A stretch of DNA of 64,000 nucleotides from Novosphingobium huizhouense (GTDB taxonomy: Bacteria > Pseudomonadota > Alphaproteobacteria > Sphingomonadales > Sphingomonadaceae), in contig NZ_JAILXZ010000001.1 of NCBI RefSeq assembly GCF_020179475.1, positions 930,001 to 994,000 on the forward strand. Reading direction: 5' to 3'. Position 1 is the stretch's first letter; the number at the start of each line of letters is the position of its first letter. Of the stretch, positions 45,236-53,802 are shown piece by piece. The position numbers and the translations under genes were made by a program. Under the pieces are notes generated by a model. The model searched no databases. It had not been told where the DNA came from and saw only the letters and a list, made by a program, of their open reading frames with translations.

Positions 45236-46573
45236 ATGCCGCAGACCGCAAGCCCGACGGGCGCCAGCGCGCGCGCCGCGCCGCCCCAGCCCCCCCGCGA
45301 CATGTCCGGCGCCGCCCCCCGCCCGGCTCCGCGCGCGAACCTTGTCCTGGCCATGTTGCTCGGGGTCTATGTCCTCAACTTCGTCGACCGGCAGATCCTC
45401 TCGATCCTCGCCGCGCCGATCCAGGCCGAACTGGGGATCAGCGACGCGCGCATGGGCCTGCTTGGCGGCATGGCCTTCGCGCTGCTCTATTCGACGCTCG
45501 CCGTGCCGCTCGCGCTCGTCGCCGACCGCGTCAGCCGCACCTGGGTGATCACCGGCGCGCTCGTCGTGTGGAGCGTGTTCACCGCGCTGTGCGGCATGGC
45601 GCAGGGGTTCTGGCAGCTGTTCGCAGCGCGTGTCGGGGTGGGCGTGGGCGAAGCCGGCGGCGTCGCCCCGTCCTATGCGCTGATCGGCGACTATTTCCCG
45701 AGCGAGAAGCGCGCCTCGGCGCTGTCGATCTATGCGCTCGGCATTCCGCTGGGCTCGGCGCTCGGCGTGCTGGCGGGCGGCTACATCGCCGCGACGATCG
45801 ACTGGCGGGTCGCCTTCCTCGTCGTCGGCGGGGCGGGCGTGGTGCTGGCGCCGGTGTTCCGCCTGCTGGTGCGCGACCGCCCGCGGCTCGCCGGCGAAGC
45901 GGTGGCGGCGCCGCCGCGGCTCGGCGTGGTCGCGCGCACGGTCATGGCCAAGCCCTCGTTCTGGCTGCTGACCTTCGGCGCCACCGCCAGCTCGATGCTC
46001 GGCTACGGCGTCGGCTTCTGGATGCCGAGCCTGCTCCAGCGCTCCTACGGGCTCGACCTGATCGAGACCTCGTACTTCATCGGCGCGCTGCTGCTGCTCG
46101 GCAGCGTCAGCGGCATGGTGCTGGGCGGGCGCATTGCCGACCGCCTCGGCCGGCGCGACCGCGCCTGGTTCGGCTGGGTGCCGGCCATCTCGTTCATCGC
46201 CGCGGTGCCGCTGTTCGTCGCCGGCATCCTCAACGACAACGTCTGGCTCGCCTTCGTCCTGTTCCTCATCCCCCAGGCCTTCGCCTATGTCTGGCTGGGC
46301 CCCGTGCTCAACGCGATCCAGCACCTGGTCGAGCCGCCCGCGCGCTCGCTGGCGAGCTCGCTGTTCCTGCTGATCAACAACCTCATCGGCCTTGGCGGCG
46401 GGATCTATGCGCTGGGCGCGCTGTCGACCGCGCTCAAGCCGCATTACGGCGAGGAGGCGCTGCGCATGTCGATGCTGTTCGCGCTGGCGCTGCTGGTCGT
46501 CGCCTCGGCGCTGATGGCGCTCGCCGGGCCTGCCCTGCGGCGCGACTGGGTGGACGAGCCTCACGCCGGCTAG
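45236..46573 (+). CDS. MFS transporter
   Basis: 445 aa with about 12 transmembrane segments. After a Pro/Ala-rich cytoplasmic N-terminus, TM1 contains YVLNFVDRQILSILAAPIQA, typical of the spinster-like/anion:cation symporter MFS group common in sphingomonads, and the motif A region appears as PLALVADRVSRTWV and GGRIADRLGRRDRAW. GEAGGVAPSYALIGDYFP is motif C-like. Probably takes up or exports an organic acid or hydrophobic compound; substrate not predictable. Confidence 0.92.
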   Translation: MPQTASPTGASARAAPPQPPRDMSGAAPRPAPRANLVLAMLLGVYVLNFVDRQILSILAAPIQAELGISDARMGLLGGMAFALLYSTLAVPLALVADRVSRTWVITGALVVWSVFTALCGMAQGFWQLFAARVGVGVGEAGGVAPSYALIGDYFPSEKRASALSIYALGIPLGSALGVLAGGYIAATIDWRVAFLVVGGAGVVLAPVFRLLVRDRPRLAGEAVAAPPRLGVVARTVMAKPSFWLLTFGATASSMLGYGVGFWMPSLLQRSYGLDLIETSYFIGALLLLGSVSGMVLGGRIADRLGRRDRAWFGWVPAISFIAAVPLFVAGILNDNVWLAFVLFLIPQAFAYVWLGPVLNAIQHLVEPPARSLASSLFLLINNLIGLGGGIYALGALSTALKPHYGEEALRMSMLFALALLVVASALMALAGPALRRDWVDEPHAG

Positions 46574-46747
46574 GGCCGGCCGCGCCCGCCGGTCCTGACG
46601 GTCCTTCGGGGGCGGAGGCGCGCGCGATCCGGGGGCGATCCGTATTCCTGCTTGCACAATTGTGAGGATAGATTGCTCGCGGTTGCAGCATGCGGGTGGA
46701 CGCGCCACCTAGCGCGCCGCACCTGCGCAGGAGGACCCCGTTTCGTG

Positions 46748-48463
46748 ATGGCCGCAACCGCGACCGAGACCGCCGAGCACCACACCCCGACGATGCGCGA
46801 CTTCGCGCGCTGGAGCGGCCACGTGCTGAGACCCGATCGCGGGTTCATCCGCCTCGCGCTGCTCTATGGCGCGGCGATCTCGTTGCTGTCGCTGGCGACG
46901 CCAATCTCGGTCCAGCTGCTGATCAACTCGGTCGCCAACACCGCGCTGCCCGCGCCGCTGTTCACGCTCTCGCTGCTGCTGTTCGCGCTGCTCGCCATCG
47001 CCGGCCTGCTGATGGCGCTGCGCGTCCTGCTGATGGCGCGCTTCGAGCGGCGCTTCTTCGCGCGGATGGTCGCCGAGATCACGCTGCGCGCGGTCCATGC
47101 GCAGAACCCGTTCTTCGTCGATGCCCGGCGCGGCGACCTGTTCAACCGCTTCTTCGACCTGGGCACGGTGCAGAAGGCGCTGACCAGCCTCGTCATCGGC
47201 GGCTTCACCATCGTCCTCCAGAGCCTCGTCGGGCTCGTCGTGACGAGCTTCTACCACCCCTTCTTCCTCGCCTTCAACGCGCTGCTGGTGCTGCTGGTGC
47301 TGGTGATCTGGCGCATCTGGCTGGCCGGCTCGCTGGCGAGCGCGGTCGCCAAGAGCCACGCCAAGCACGCCGCGGCGCACTGGCTCGAAAGCGTCGGCGG
47401 CTCGAACGGCTTCTACAAGTCGAGCCGCCACATGCGCTTCGCCATCGACCGGTCGGAGGACATGACCGCCGCCTACGTCGCCGCGCACCGCCGCCACTTC
47501 CATTACACCTTCGGCCAGACCATCGCGCTGCTCGCGCTCTATGCGCTGGCGAGCGCGGGGCTGCTGGCGATGGGCGGCTGGCTGATCCTCCAGGGCGAGC
47601 TGTCGATCGGCCAGCTGGTCGCCGCCGAGCTGATCCTGTCGGGGGTGTTCTACGGCATCGCGCAACTGGGCTCCTACCTCGAGGTGTTCTACGACCTCGC
47701 CGCCGGGCTCGAGGAGCTGTCGCTGTTCTGGGACGTGCCGCAGGAAGCCGCGCCCGAAACCGATGCGCCGGGCCTCGGCAACGGCGCGATCCGGCTCGAC
47801 CGGGTGCAGCTGGGGCCGCATCGCTTCGACTTTTCGGTGGCGAGCGGCGAGCAGGTCGGCGTGGTCGCCGCGCCCGGCGTCGAACGCGGCATCGTCACCC
47901 TGCTCAAGCGGCTGCGCGCGCCCGAGCGCGGCTTCGTCACTGTCGGCGGCGCCGACCTCGGCACCTTCGACATGTACCGCCTGCGCTCCGACGTGATCGT
48001 GCTCGACCGCCCGACGATCGTCGAGATGACCTGCCGCGAATACCTGACGCTGGCCGCGGCGGGGCAGGGCGCGGCGATGCTCGAGGCGCTCGCGCTGGTC
48101 GGGCTCGAGGCGCGCATCGGCGCGCTGCCGGGCGGGCTCGACACGCCGCTGTCGAGCTCGGGCTGGCCGCTTTCGGTGGGCGAGACGATGGCGCTCAAGC
48201 TTGCCGGCGCGATCCTCGCGCGGCCGCGGGTGCTGGTGCTCGCGCCGCTCTACGACCTGCTGCCGCCGGCGCGGATCGACCGCGTGCTCGCCGCGCTGCG
48301 CGCGCACGGCACCACCGTGCTGCAGTTCACCGCGCGGCCCGAGGGCCTGGCCCGCGACGCCTGGCTGTGGCTGGGCGAGAGCGCGCAGGCGAAGGGGGCG
48401 ACGCTCGCCGAGGTGCTGCCGGGCCACACCGCCGCCCCCGCCACCCCCGGGCAGGAGGGCTGA
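46748..48463 (+). CDS. ABC exporter-like protein with degenerate nucleotide-binding domain
   Basis: 571 aa. Residues ~35-335 form an ABC exporter transmembrane domain (LRPDRGFIRLALLYGAAISL; GGFTIVLQSLVGLVVTSFY; LASAGLLAMGGWLIL). Residues ~340-555 align with an ABC ATPase domain, but the key motifs are lost: the Walker A position reads VVAAPGVERGIVTLL without GKS/T, Walker B reads VLVLAPLYD without Asp-Glu, the signature reads PLSVGE and the switch His is absent (LQFTARPEG). It may therefore not hydrolyse ATP. An AGGAGG at 46729-46734 precedes ATG 46748 or GTG 46745. It heads a coupled HlyD-TolC unit. Confidence 0.88.
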   Translation: MAATATETAEHHTPTMRDFARWSGHVLRPDRGFIRLALLYGAAISLLSLATPISVQLLINSVANTALPAPLFTLSLLLFALLAIAGLLMALRVLLMARFERRFFARMVAEITLRAVHAQNPFFVDARRGDLFNRFFDLGTVQKALTSLVIGGFTIVLQSLVGLVVTSFYHPFFLAFNALLVLLVLVIWRIWLAGSLASAVAKSHAKHAAAHWLESVGGSNGFYKSSRHMRFAIDRSEDMTAAYVAAHRRHFHYTFGQTIALLALYALASAGLLAMGGWLILQGELSIGQLVAAELILSGVFYGIAQLGSYLEVFYDLAAGLEELSLFWDVPQEAAPETDAPGLGNGAIRLDRVQLGPHRFDFSVASGEQVGVVAAPGVERGIVTLLKRLRAPERGFVTVGGADLGTFDMYRLRSDVIVLDRPTIVEMTCREYLTLAAAGQGAAMLEALALVGLEARIGALPGGLDTPLSSSGWPLSVGETMALKLAGAILARPRVLVLAPLYDLLPPARIDRVLAALRAHGTTVLQFTARPEGLARDAWLWLGESAQAKGATLAEVLPGHTAAPATPGQEG

Positions 48464-48466
48464 GCC

Positions 48467-49621
48467 ATGGCGACCCGTCCCGACAACCTCGCGCAGTTCC
48501 GCACGCTCGCCGCGATCCGCCCGCCGCGCCTCGTCGTCGCGCTTGGCTGGATGATCGCCATCGCCGTGCCGCTGATCCTGCTCGCGCTGGTCTTCGTGCC
48601 CTGGGTGCAGACCGCGCCCGGGCGCGGCCAGGTTGTCGCCCTCGATCCGCAGGACCGCCTGCAGCAGGTCACCGCGCTGGTCCCCGGGCGGGTCGAGCGC
48701 TGGTACGTGGTCGACGGCCAGCCGGTGAAGAAGGGCGACCCGATCGCCCGCATCGCAGATAACGACCCCGACCTCCTCGCCCGCCTCGCCGCCGAGCGCG
48801 CGCAAGTCGCGGCGCAGATCGCCGCGAGCGAGCAGGCGATGGCGACCGCGCGGATCGACGTCGGCCGGACCGGCCAGCTGTTCGCCGACGGCCTTGCCGC
48901 GCGGCGCGACTACGAAGCCGCGCAGATCAAGGTGGCCGAGCACGCCGCCAAGCTCGCCGAGGCGCGCGCCAAGCTCGCCAAGGCCGACATCGCGCTCAAC
49001 CGCTCGGCCGCGCAGCTGGTCCGCGCGCCGCGCGACGGGCGCATCCAGGCGCTCAACACCGCCGCCGGCGCGACGCTGGTCGGTGCGGGCGACTGGCTGG
49101 CGACGCTCGCGCCCGAGGATTCGCCCCGCGTGGTCGAGCTGCTGGTCGATGGCCGCGACGTGGCGCTGGTGCGCGTAGGGCAACCGGTGCGGCTGCACTT
49201 CGAAGGCTGGCCGGCGATCCAGTTCAGCGGCTGGCCCTCGGTGGCGCAGGGCATGTTCGACGGCCGCGTCCGCGCGATCGACCCCACCGCGCAGGACAGC
49301 GGGCTGTTCCGCGTGCTGGTCGAGCCGAGCCCGGGCAAGCCGCGCTGGCCCGACGACAACTTCGTCCGCCTCGGCTCGAAGGTGCGCGGCTGGATCCAGA
49401 TGGAGACGGTCAGCATCGGCTACGAGCTGTGGCGCCAGCTCAACGACTTCCCGCTGGAATTCCCCGCGCCCGTCGAGACCGGCCCGCGCAAGGGCGCCGG
49501 CAAGGGGTTCGTCGATAAAGGCGGCTATGGGGGCGGCTACGGCGGCGGTTATGGCGGCGGCGGCGGCGCGGCCAAGGGCGGCAAGGGCGGCGCCGGCAAG
49601 GACGGCGAGGAGGGCAAGTGA
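48467..49621 (+). CDS. HlyD-family periplasmic adaptor with Gly/Lys-rich tail
   Basis: 384 aa membrane-fusion protein. One N-terminal transmembrane segment (GWMIAIAVPLILLALVFVPW), a biotinyl-lipoyl-like half (TALVPGRVERWYVVDGQPVK), a coiled-coil hairpin (residues ~100-185) and the second half RAPRDGRIQALNTAAGATL. The last 35 residues are almost wholly Gly, Lys, Ala and Tyr (YGGGYGGGYGGGG), not part of the family fold. It links the inner-membrane ABC-like protein to the TolC-type channel. Begins 3 bp after the upstream stop. Confidence 0.92.
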   Translation: MATRPDNLAQFRTLAAIRPPRLVVALGWMIAIAVPLILLALVFVPWVQTAPGRGQVVALDPQDRLQQVTALVPGRVERWYVVDGQPVKKGDPIARIADNDPDLLARLAAERAQVAAQIAASEQAMATARIDVGRTGQLFADGLAARRDYEAAQIKVAEHAAKLAEARAKLAKADIALNRSAAQLVRAPRDGRIQALNTAAGATLVGAGDWLATLAPEDSPRVVELLVDGRDVALVRVGQPVRLHFEGWPAIQFSGWPSVAQGMFDGRVRAIDPTAQDSGLFRVLVEPSPGKPRWPDDNFVRLGSKVRGWIQMETVSIGYELWRQLNDFPLEFPAPVETGPRKGAGKGFVDKGGYGGGYGGGYGGGGGAAKGGKGGAGKDGEEGK

Positions 49622-51027
49622 TCCGCCGCCGGCTGCGCGCCCTGCCCGCCGCGCTCGCCTTGGTCGTGGCCGGCCCGTCCTTCGCAGCGGCGGCGCCGGC
49701 CGCCCCGCTCACCCTGGGCGAGGTGCTCGCCTCCTCGGCGCAGCACCAGCCGCAGATCCTCGAGGCGATCGCGCGCGAGCGGCAGGCCGACGCCCGCCTG
49801 CTGGCCGCGCAAGGCGCGTTCGACCTGGTGTTCGACGTCGATGCGCAAGCCCGCGCGCTCGGCTACTACGACGGCACTTATGCCGACCTGCGCACGACGC
49901 GCCCGCTGCCGGGCAACGGCGGCCAGGTCTATGGCGGCTACCGCCTCTCGCTCGGCGACTTCCCGGTCTACGACGGCAAGCAGGTGACCAACGGGCTCGG
50001 CGAATTCCGGGCGGGCGCGGTGTTTTCGCTGCTGCGCGACCGGCTGATCGACGAGCGGCGCGGCAAGCGCGACCTTGCCGGCAGCGACATCGAGATCGCC
50101 GCGTTCGAGCGCGAGGCGGTCGCCATCGGCGTGCAGCGCCGTGCGATCGACGCCTACCAGCAATGGGTCGCGGCCGGGCTGCGGCTGCGGCTCTACCGCG
50201 AGCTGGCCGACCTTGCGCGCAATCGCCAGGCCTCGATCGAGCGGCAGGTGCAGCTGGGCGCGCGGCCGGCGATCCTCGCGGTCGAGAACCGGCAGAACAT
50301 GGTCCGCCGCAGCGCGCTGGTGGTGCGCAGCGAGCAGGAACTGCAGCTTGCCGCCAACGCGCTCTCGCTGTTCCTGCGCGACCAGCTCGGCCAGCGGGTG
50401 ACCCCGACCGCCGACCGCCTGCCCGACGCGATGCCCGAGGGCGTGCGGCCGCGGCTCGAGGACACGCAGGTCCACCTCGCCGACCGGCCCGACCTCAAGG
50501 CGCTGACCGCGCGGATCGGCCAGACCGAGACCCGCGCGGCGCTGGCGCAGAACGAGCTGCGGCCGCGGCTCGACATCCGCGCCGAGGCCTCGAAGGACTT
50601 CGGCGCGGGCAGCGCGACGCGGCGGCCGGCCGAGGCGCTGGTGGGCCTGCGCTTCTCGCTGCCGCTCGAACAGCGCAGCGCGCGCGGGCGCATCGCCGAA
50701 GTCGCCGCCGAGCGCGACGCGCTGTCGCAGCGCCAGCGGCTGCTCGAGGACCAGATCGGGGTGGAGATCGCCAACTTGCGCGCCCAAGTGCGCGGCGCGG
50801 GCGAACTGGTGCGCCTCGCCGGCGACGAGGCCGCGCTCGCGCGCCGCATGGCCGAGGCCGAGCGGCGCCGCTTCGACCTCGGCGCGAGCGACTTCCTGCT
50901 CGTCAACCTGCGCGAGGAAAGCGCCGCCGACGCCGCGCTGCGCACGCTCGACGCGGCCTTGCGCGAAGCGTCCGCCCGCGCCGAACTCGCCGCCGTCGTC
51001 GCCGATCGCGCAGCGCTCGGGCTGTAG
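49618..51027 (+). CDS. TolC-family outer-membrane channel
   Basis: 469 aa outer-membrane efflux protein. Signal peptide ALPAALALVVAGPSFAAAAP, then long helical repeats typical of the TolC tunnel, with two related halves (for example RRAIDAYQQWVAAGLRLRLY and AEASKDFGAGS). The start is GTG overlapping the HlyD stop (GTGA). Completes a tripartite export system whose cargo is unknown. Confidence 0.9.
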   Translation: MIRRRLRALPAALALVVAGPSFAAAAPAAPLTLGEVLASSAQHQPQILEAIARERQADARLLAAQGAFDLVFDVDAQARALGYYDGTYADLRTTRPLPGNGGQVYGGYRLSLGDFPVYDGKQVTNGLGEFRAGAVFSLLRDRLIDERRGKRDLAGSDIEIAAFEREAVAIGVQRRAIDAYQQWVAAGLRLRLYRELADLARNRQASIERQVQLGARPAILAVENRQNMVRRSALVVRSEQELQLAANALSLFLRDQLGQRVTPTADRLPDAMPEGVRPRLEDTQVHLADRPDLKALTARIGQTETRAALAQNELRPRLDIRAEASKDFGAGSATRRPAEALVGLRFSLPLEQRSARGRIAEVAAERDALSQRQRLLEDQIGVEIANLRAQVRGAGELVRLAGDEAALARRMAEAERRRFDLGASDFLLVNLREESAADAALRTLDAALREASARAELAAVVADRAALGL

Positions 51028-51779
51028 GGGGAGTCGCGCCCGCAAGGCCGCACACGCAAAAACATCCGGCGGCGAACCCGGACCTGATGCCTTGGGGAAG
51101 CGATGCGGACCTGCGCGACCGGCGCGGGCGCCATTGCCTGGCGCTGCGCGAAGGAGGGCGGTGAACGCTCTGGCGAGTGGCCGGCGGGGCGTTGCTTCCC
51201 GCACGGCTCGGCCTTGTTCGGACGGGGGCTCGTATCCCTTGCGACGGCTCGCGTGCCGCATCGGGTCCGTAGCGAGTCCCTAAGGATAAGTTCCGGGATA
51301 AGCAGGGCCGCACGAGGGGGCCAGGCCGGACCGGAACCGGACTTCATGGGAGCGCTGCCACGCGGCTGGACCGCCGCACCACATCCGCCCGTCCGTTGCA
51401 CTGGCTGGGGTATGCCCTGAGGGACTTGGGGCTTTACGCCCTCGCTCGCCGCATCTGGTGAGAGATCCGGCTTCCCGCAGCGCCGACCCGCGCCGGTCGC
51501 GTCGGGCCTCACCCCGCGTGGAGATCAGCCCGAAGGAGCGAAGAGCAAGCCGGCCATGCCGCTCCCGGTCCGTGGGGCGGTGTATAACCTATATGGTTAG
51601 TTGTGTCAAGATGGGTTGGGGAGGGTTCGCGCAGAGATCGCAGAGGCGCGGAGAAGGAAGGGAGTAGGGGGGGCGAGGGGCGGGGCCCCTCGCGCTCCCG
51701 GGACGTCTTCCGGCGCTGGCCTTGCGGATGCGGCGCGGGGTGCAGAGGGCTTCGGGGGTTGCACTGAAGGAAGGGCGGC
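51028..51779. other. intergenic region with no recognised gene
   Basis: About 750 bp after tolC. No protein family, tRNA, tmRNA or RNase P signature was found on either strand. A TAACC-TATAT-GGTTA inverted repeat lies at 51585-51599 in an unusually AT-rich patch. The region 51280-51540 is rich in short complementary segments and might encode a structured RNA or a decayed element, but nothing allows a name. Confidence 0.4.
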
Positions 51780-51845
51780 CCTTCGACAGGCTCAGGGCTG
51801 CGGAGCGCGGACCTCTTTCCCCGTCCGTCCTGAGCTTGTCGAAGG
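51780..51845. repeat. dispersed inverted-repeat element, copy 2
   Basis: CCTTCGACAGGCTCAGG (51780-51796) and CCTGAGCTTGTCGAAGG (51829-51845) are the same 17-bp motif as in the copy at 40174-40258, with arms in the opposite order. This marks host-type DNA just left of the prophage. Confidence 0.75.
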
Positions 51846-51888
51846 ATCGTCCTTCTTCGAAGGCTGGCTCGGCGCGGCACCCCTCCAC

Positions 51889-52306
51889 TGTGGTTTGACA
51901 GGACCGTCTTGAGTAGCGGGGTTTTCCGGGATTGAGCGGTCGCATCGGGGGAAATCCGTGGATTTTGGGGATTTTCGCGGTTTGTGGCGGGCGCTCGCGG
52001 GCCTTGGGAACTGTCTAAGTGACCGGGCCATCTAGACATGGCTTTGCCAAGAGCGGTTTGAGTAGCACGAAAATCGCTCCACGCGCGGCATCGGCGGTTT
52101 TCTGCGCCTCAGAGGCTTCTCACTGGGCCATAAGGCGCGCGTGAGGGCCTTCTGAAGTGGGCGGAAGTGGGGTGCAAAGCTGCCCAGTTCGATAATGGCG
52201 CGCCGATCGGCCCGCAGCCCGCAGAAACCGGGCTTCTTAGCGCATCGGGCATCGGCCGAGTCTAGCATTGGCGCCGGCACGAAGTGGGACACTTTTCCGC
52301 GCCCAT
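51889..52306. other. probable left-end region of Mu-like prophage
   Basis: Gene-free stretch between the host repeat and the first prophage gene. TTGAGTAGC occurs at 51909-51917 and 52058-52066, and a related TGGTTTGAC at 51891-51899; GAAGTGGG occurs three times (52154, 52164, 52281). Repeated sites near a TG end are expected for transposase binding. TG at 51889 is a candidate terminus but unproven; the right end is outside the window. Confidence 0.35.
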
Positions 52307-52657
52307 TTATGGCTGCTGCGCGCGCCATAGCGCGGGGATTATCTCGTCTTCCCAGAGCTTGCGCATATCGAGCCAGGCGACGTAGGCGTCTTGTTTCAAG
52401 ATCGTGCCCTGGTCGGTGCGGCCGGCTTCGCCGAAGGATGACCGGTCGAGCAGCTGCTTGGCGCGGATATGGAGTTCGGGTTGTTTGACTTCGTCCTGGG
52501 GAATGCGCTCGACGAGCTTTTCCAGCGCCTCGGTCAACACGAGCAGATCCGCCCAGTAGTCTGGACCGTCGAGCGGCTCTTCCGGGTCATCGCGCCAGGC
52601 GTCGAGTGCCATGGCGAGGTGCTCGATCGCAATCTGGACGTGTCGTTGTGGGTTCAT
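52307..52657 (-). CDS. hypothetical prophage protein
   Basis: 116 aa, acidic and helical (ALEKLVERIPQDEVKQPELH; TDQGTILKQDAYVAWLDMRK). No family recognised. It is the last gene of the leftward repressor transcript, 3 bp after the membrane-protein gene. Genes in this position in temperate phages often confer immunity or exclusion on the lysogen, but no direct evidence is seen. Confidence 0.65.
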   Translation of the reverse strand: MNPQRHVQIAIEHLAMALDAWRDDPEEPLDGPDYWADLLVLTEALEKLVERIPQDEVKQPELHIRAKQLLDRSSFGEAGRTDQGTILKQDAYVAWLDMRKLWEDEIIPALWRAQQP

Positions 52658-52660
52658 AGG

Positions 52661-53032
52661 TCAGTCCCGCTTGCGCAGCTCTTCCACAACGCGGGCGACA
52701 GCGAGCTGGATGATGCCTGTGAGGAACGCGACGGCAGCGCTGGTGAACAGAATGCCGCGCCAACCCACTAGATCAATGTTGGCGACGCCACCGTTGGAAA
52801 CATCAAGGTTTGCCGCGCCAACCATGCCCACGAAGCCACCGATTGTGGCAAGTATGCCGAGTACCCAGCGGCTGCTACTATCGCTACTCAATCTCGCGGC
52901 TGTGGCTTCGACTTCGGGCTGCTCGGCGGTGTCGACTTCGGTCTGCTTGTCCGCACGAAGCGCGAGAATGCCGACCAGCATTACCGCAAGCACTGCGAAA
53001 ACGACGACGACCCCCACCAAGTCCTCGCTCAT
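52661..53032 (-). CDS. small prophage membrane protein
   Basis: 123 aa with three likely transmembrane segments: residues 5-25 (LVGVVVVFAVLAVMLVGILAL), ~56-74 (WVLGILATIGGFVGMVGAA) and ~92-112 (ILFTSAAVAFLTGIIQLAVA). Its ATG overlaps the repressor stop by 1 bp, so it is expressed in the lysogen with the repressor. A superinfection-exclusion role is a reasonable hypothesis only. Confidence 0.75.
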   Translation of the reverse strand: MSEDLVGVVVVFAVLAVMLVGILALRADKQTEVDTAEQPEVEATAARLSSDSSSRWVLGILATIGGFVGMVGAANLDVSNGGVANIDLVGWRGILFTSAAVAFLTGIIQLAVARVVEELRKRD

Positions 53033-53718
53033 TACAGCCTCCTTACCACCGCGACGACGCGGCCGATGATGTGCAGCTCATCCTCACTCACGCGGCTGGG
53101 GCGAACCAGCTGATTGTCGCTGTGCAATTCGATCACGCCGTCACCATCGAAGTGAAGCCGCTTGACCATTCCAATCTCGCCAACAGCCAGGGCCCATATG
53201 CCGTCGGACATTCGCGGTGTCCGTTGCGATGTGTCTATCAGGAAGGTCTCACCTGCGCGGATCGTCGGTTCCATAGAGTCGCCGTCGCCGGTAGCCCAAA
53301 AAAGGTACTCAGGGGGCGCCCTGGTCACACTACGCAGCCATTCGCGAGAAAAGCTACGCATCTCTTCCGCGATCGGGAGATCTAGATAGCGGGCGCCCAT
53401 GCCATATCGCAGATCAATCTCGCGTAGTTGAACTACGTCATCGTCTTGATCGACGATTGGCTGTGCTGGTTTTTCTCTCTTCGACGGCTTCGCTGCAGCC
53501 CTAATTGAGCCACGCTCATCGCTCTCCCCCAGTAGGTACTCAGGGGAGCAATCGAGCGCCCGCGCAATCGCCAAGATTTCTCTTGGGTTGCGTGTTTCGC
53601 CCTTCTCCAACCTCACTAGTGTTGATTGTCCAACGCCAACCTCGCGGGCCAACGCCGCCTGCGACAAGCCGCGTTCCTCTCGAAGTGCGATGAGCCGATC
53701 GGGGCGTAATTCAGCCAT
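53032..53718 (-). CDS. phage repressor, XRE HTH plus S24 peptidase-like domain
   Basis: 228 aa. N-terminal helix-turn-helix (LSQAALAREVGVGQSTLVRL, residues ~18-37) and C-terminal LexA/CI-type domain with the Ser motif GDGDSMEPTIRAGETFLID and a candidate general-base Lys in GMVKRLHF. No Ala-Gly or Cys-Gly cleavage dipeptide is seen in the linker, so RecA-triggered self-cleavage is doubtful. Start has a very strong AGGAGGGGGT. Divergent from the Cro/Ner-like gene, with operators between; it should hold the lytic operon off. Confidence 0.92.
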   Translation of the reverse strand: MAELRPDRLIALREERGLSQAALAREVGVGQSTLVRLEKGETRNPREILAIARALDCSPEYLLGESDERGSIRAAAKPSKREKPAQPIVDQDDDVVQLREIDLRYGMGARYLDLPIAEEMRSFSREWLRSVTRAPPEYLFWATGDGDSMEPTIRAGETFLIDTSQRTPRMSDGIWALAVGEIGMVKRLHFDGDGVIELHSDNQLVRPSRVSEDELHIIGRVVAVVRRL

Positions 53719-53725
53719 ACCCCCT

Positions 53726-53794
53726 CCTATCCATAACCGGGTAGAGTCGCCCTATTCATTATCGGCTTGCAGACCTATCCGATGTTGGATAGGT
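53726..53794. promoter_or_regulatory. operator array and early promoter
   Basis: The strongest site is ACCTATCC-N6-GGATAGGT (53773-53794, perfect 8-bp arms). A second, CCTATCC-N6-GGGTAG, is at 53726-53744, and a weaker CCTATTC half-site begins at 53751. Spacing of about 24 bp puts them on one face of DNA. TTGCAG (53767-53772) and TAGGTA (53790-53795), 17 bp apart, form a likely early promoter that overlaps the strongest site. Confidence 0.7.
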
Positions 53795-53802
53795 ATCCAT
53801 TT

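Noticed and set aside
46709..49198. 829-codon minus-strand open frame
   Set aside because: Antisense of the ABC-like and HlyD genes, which have clear family motifs, ribosome sites and coupling.
51160..51600. RNase P RNA, tmRNA or group II intron in the long intergenic region
   Set aside because: None of the conserved sequences (RNase P GAGGAAAGTCC, tmRNA ends, intron domain V hairpin) is present on either strand; a short CCGGTTC-like match is not enough.
52195..52488. 97-codon plus-strand frame in the prophage left region
   Set aside because: No ribosome site, no motif, and it overlaps the better-supported minus-strand gene at 52307-52657.
52883..52891. Third, inverted copy of the TTGAGTAGC motif as a transposase site
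   Set aside because: It lies inside the membrane-protein gene, and a 9-bp match is expected about once by chance in a window this size.
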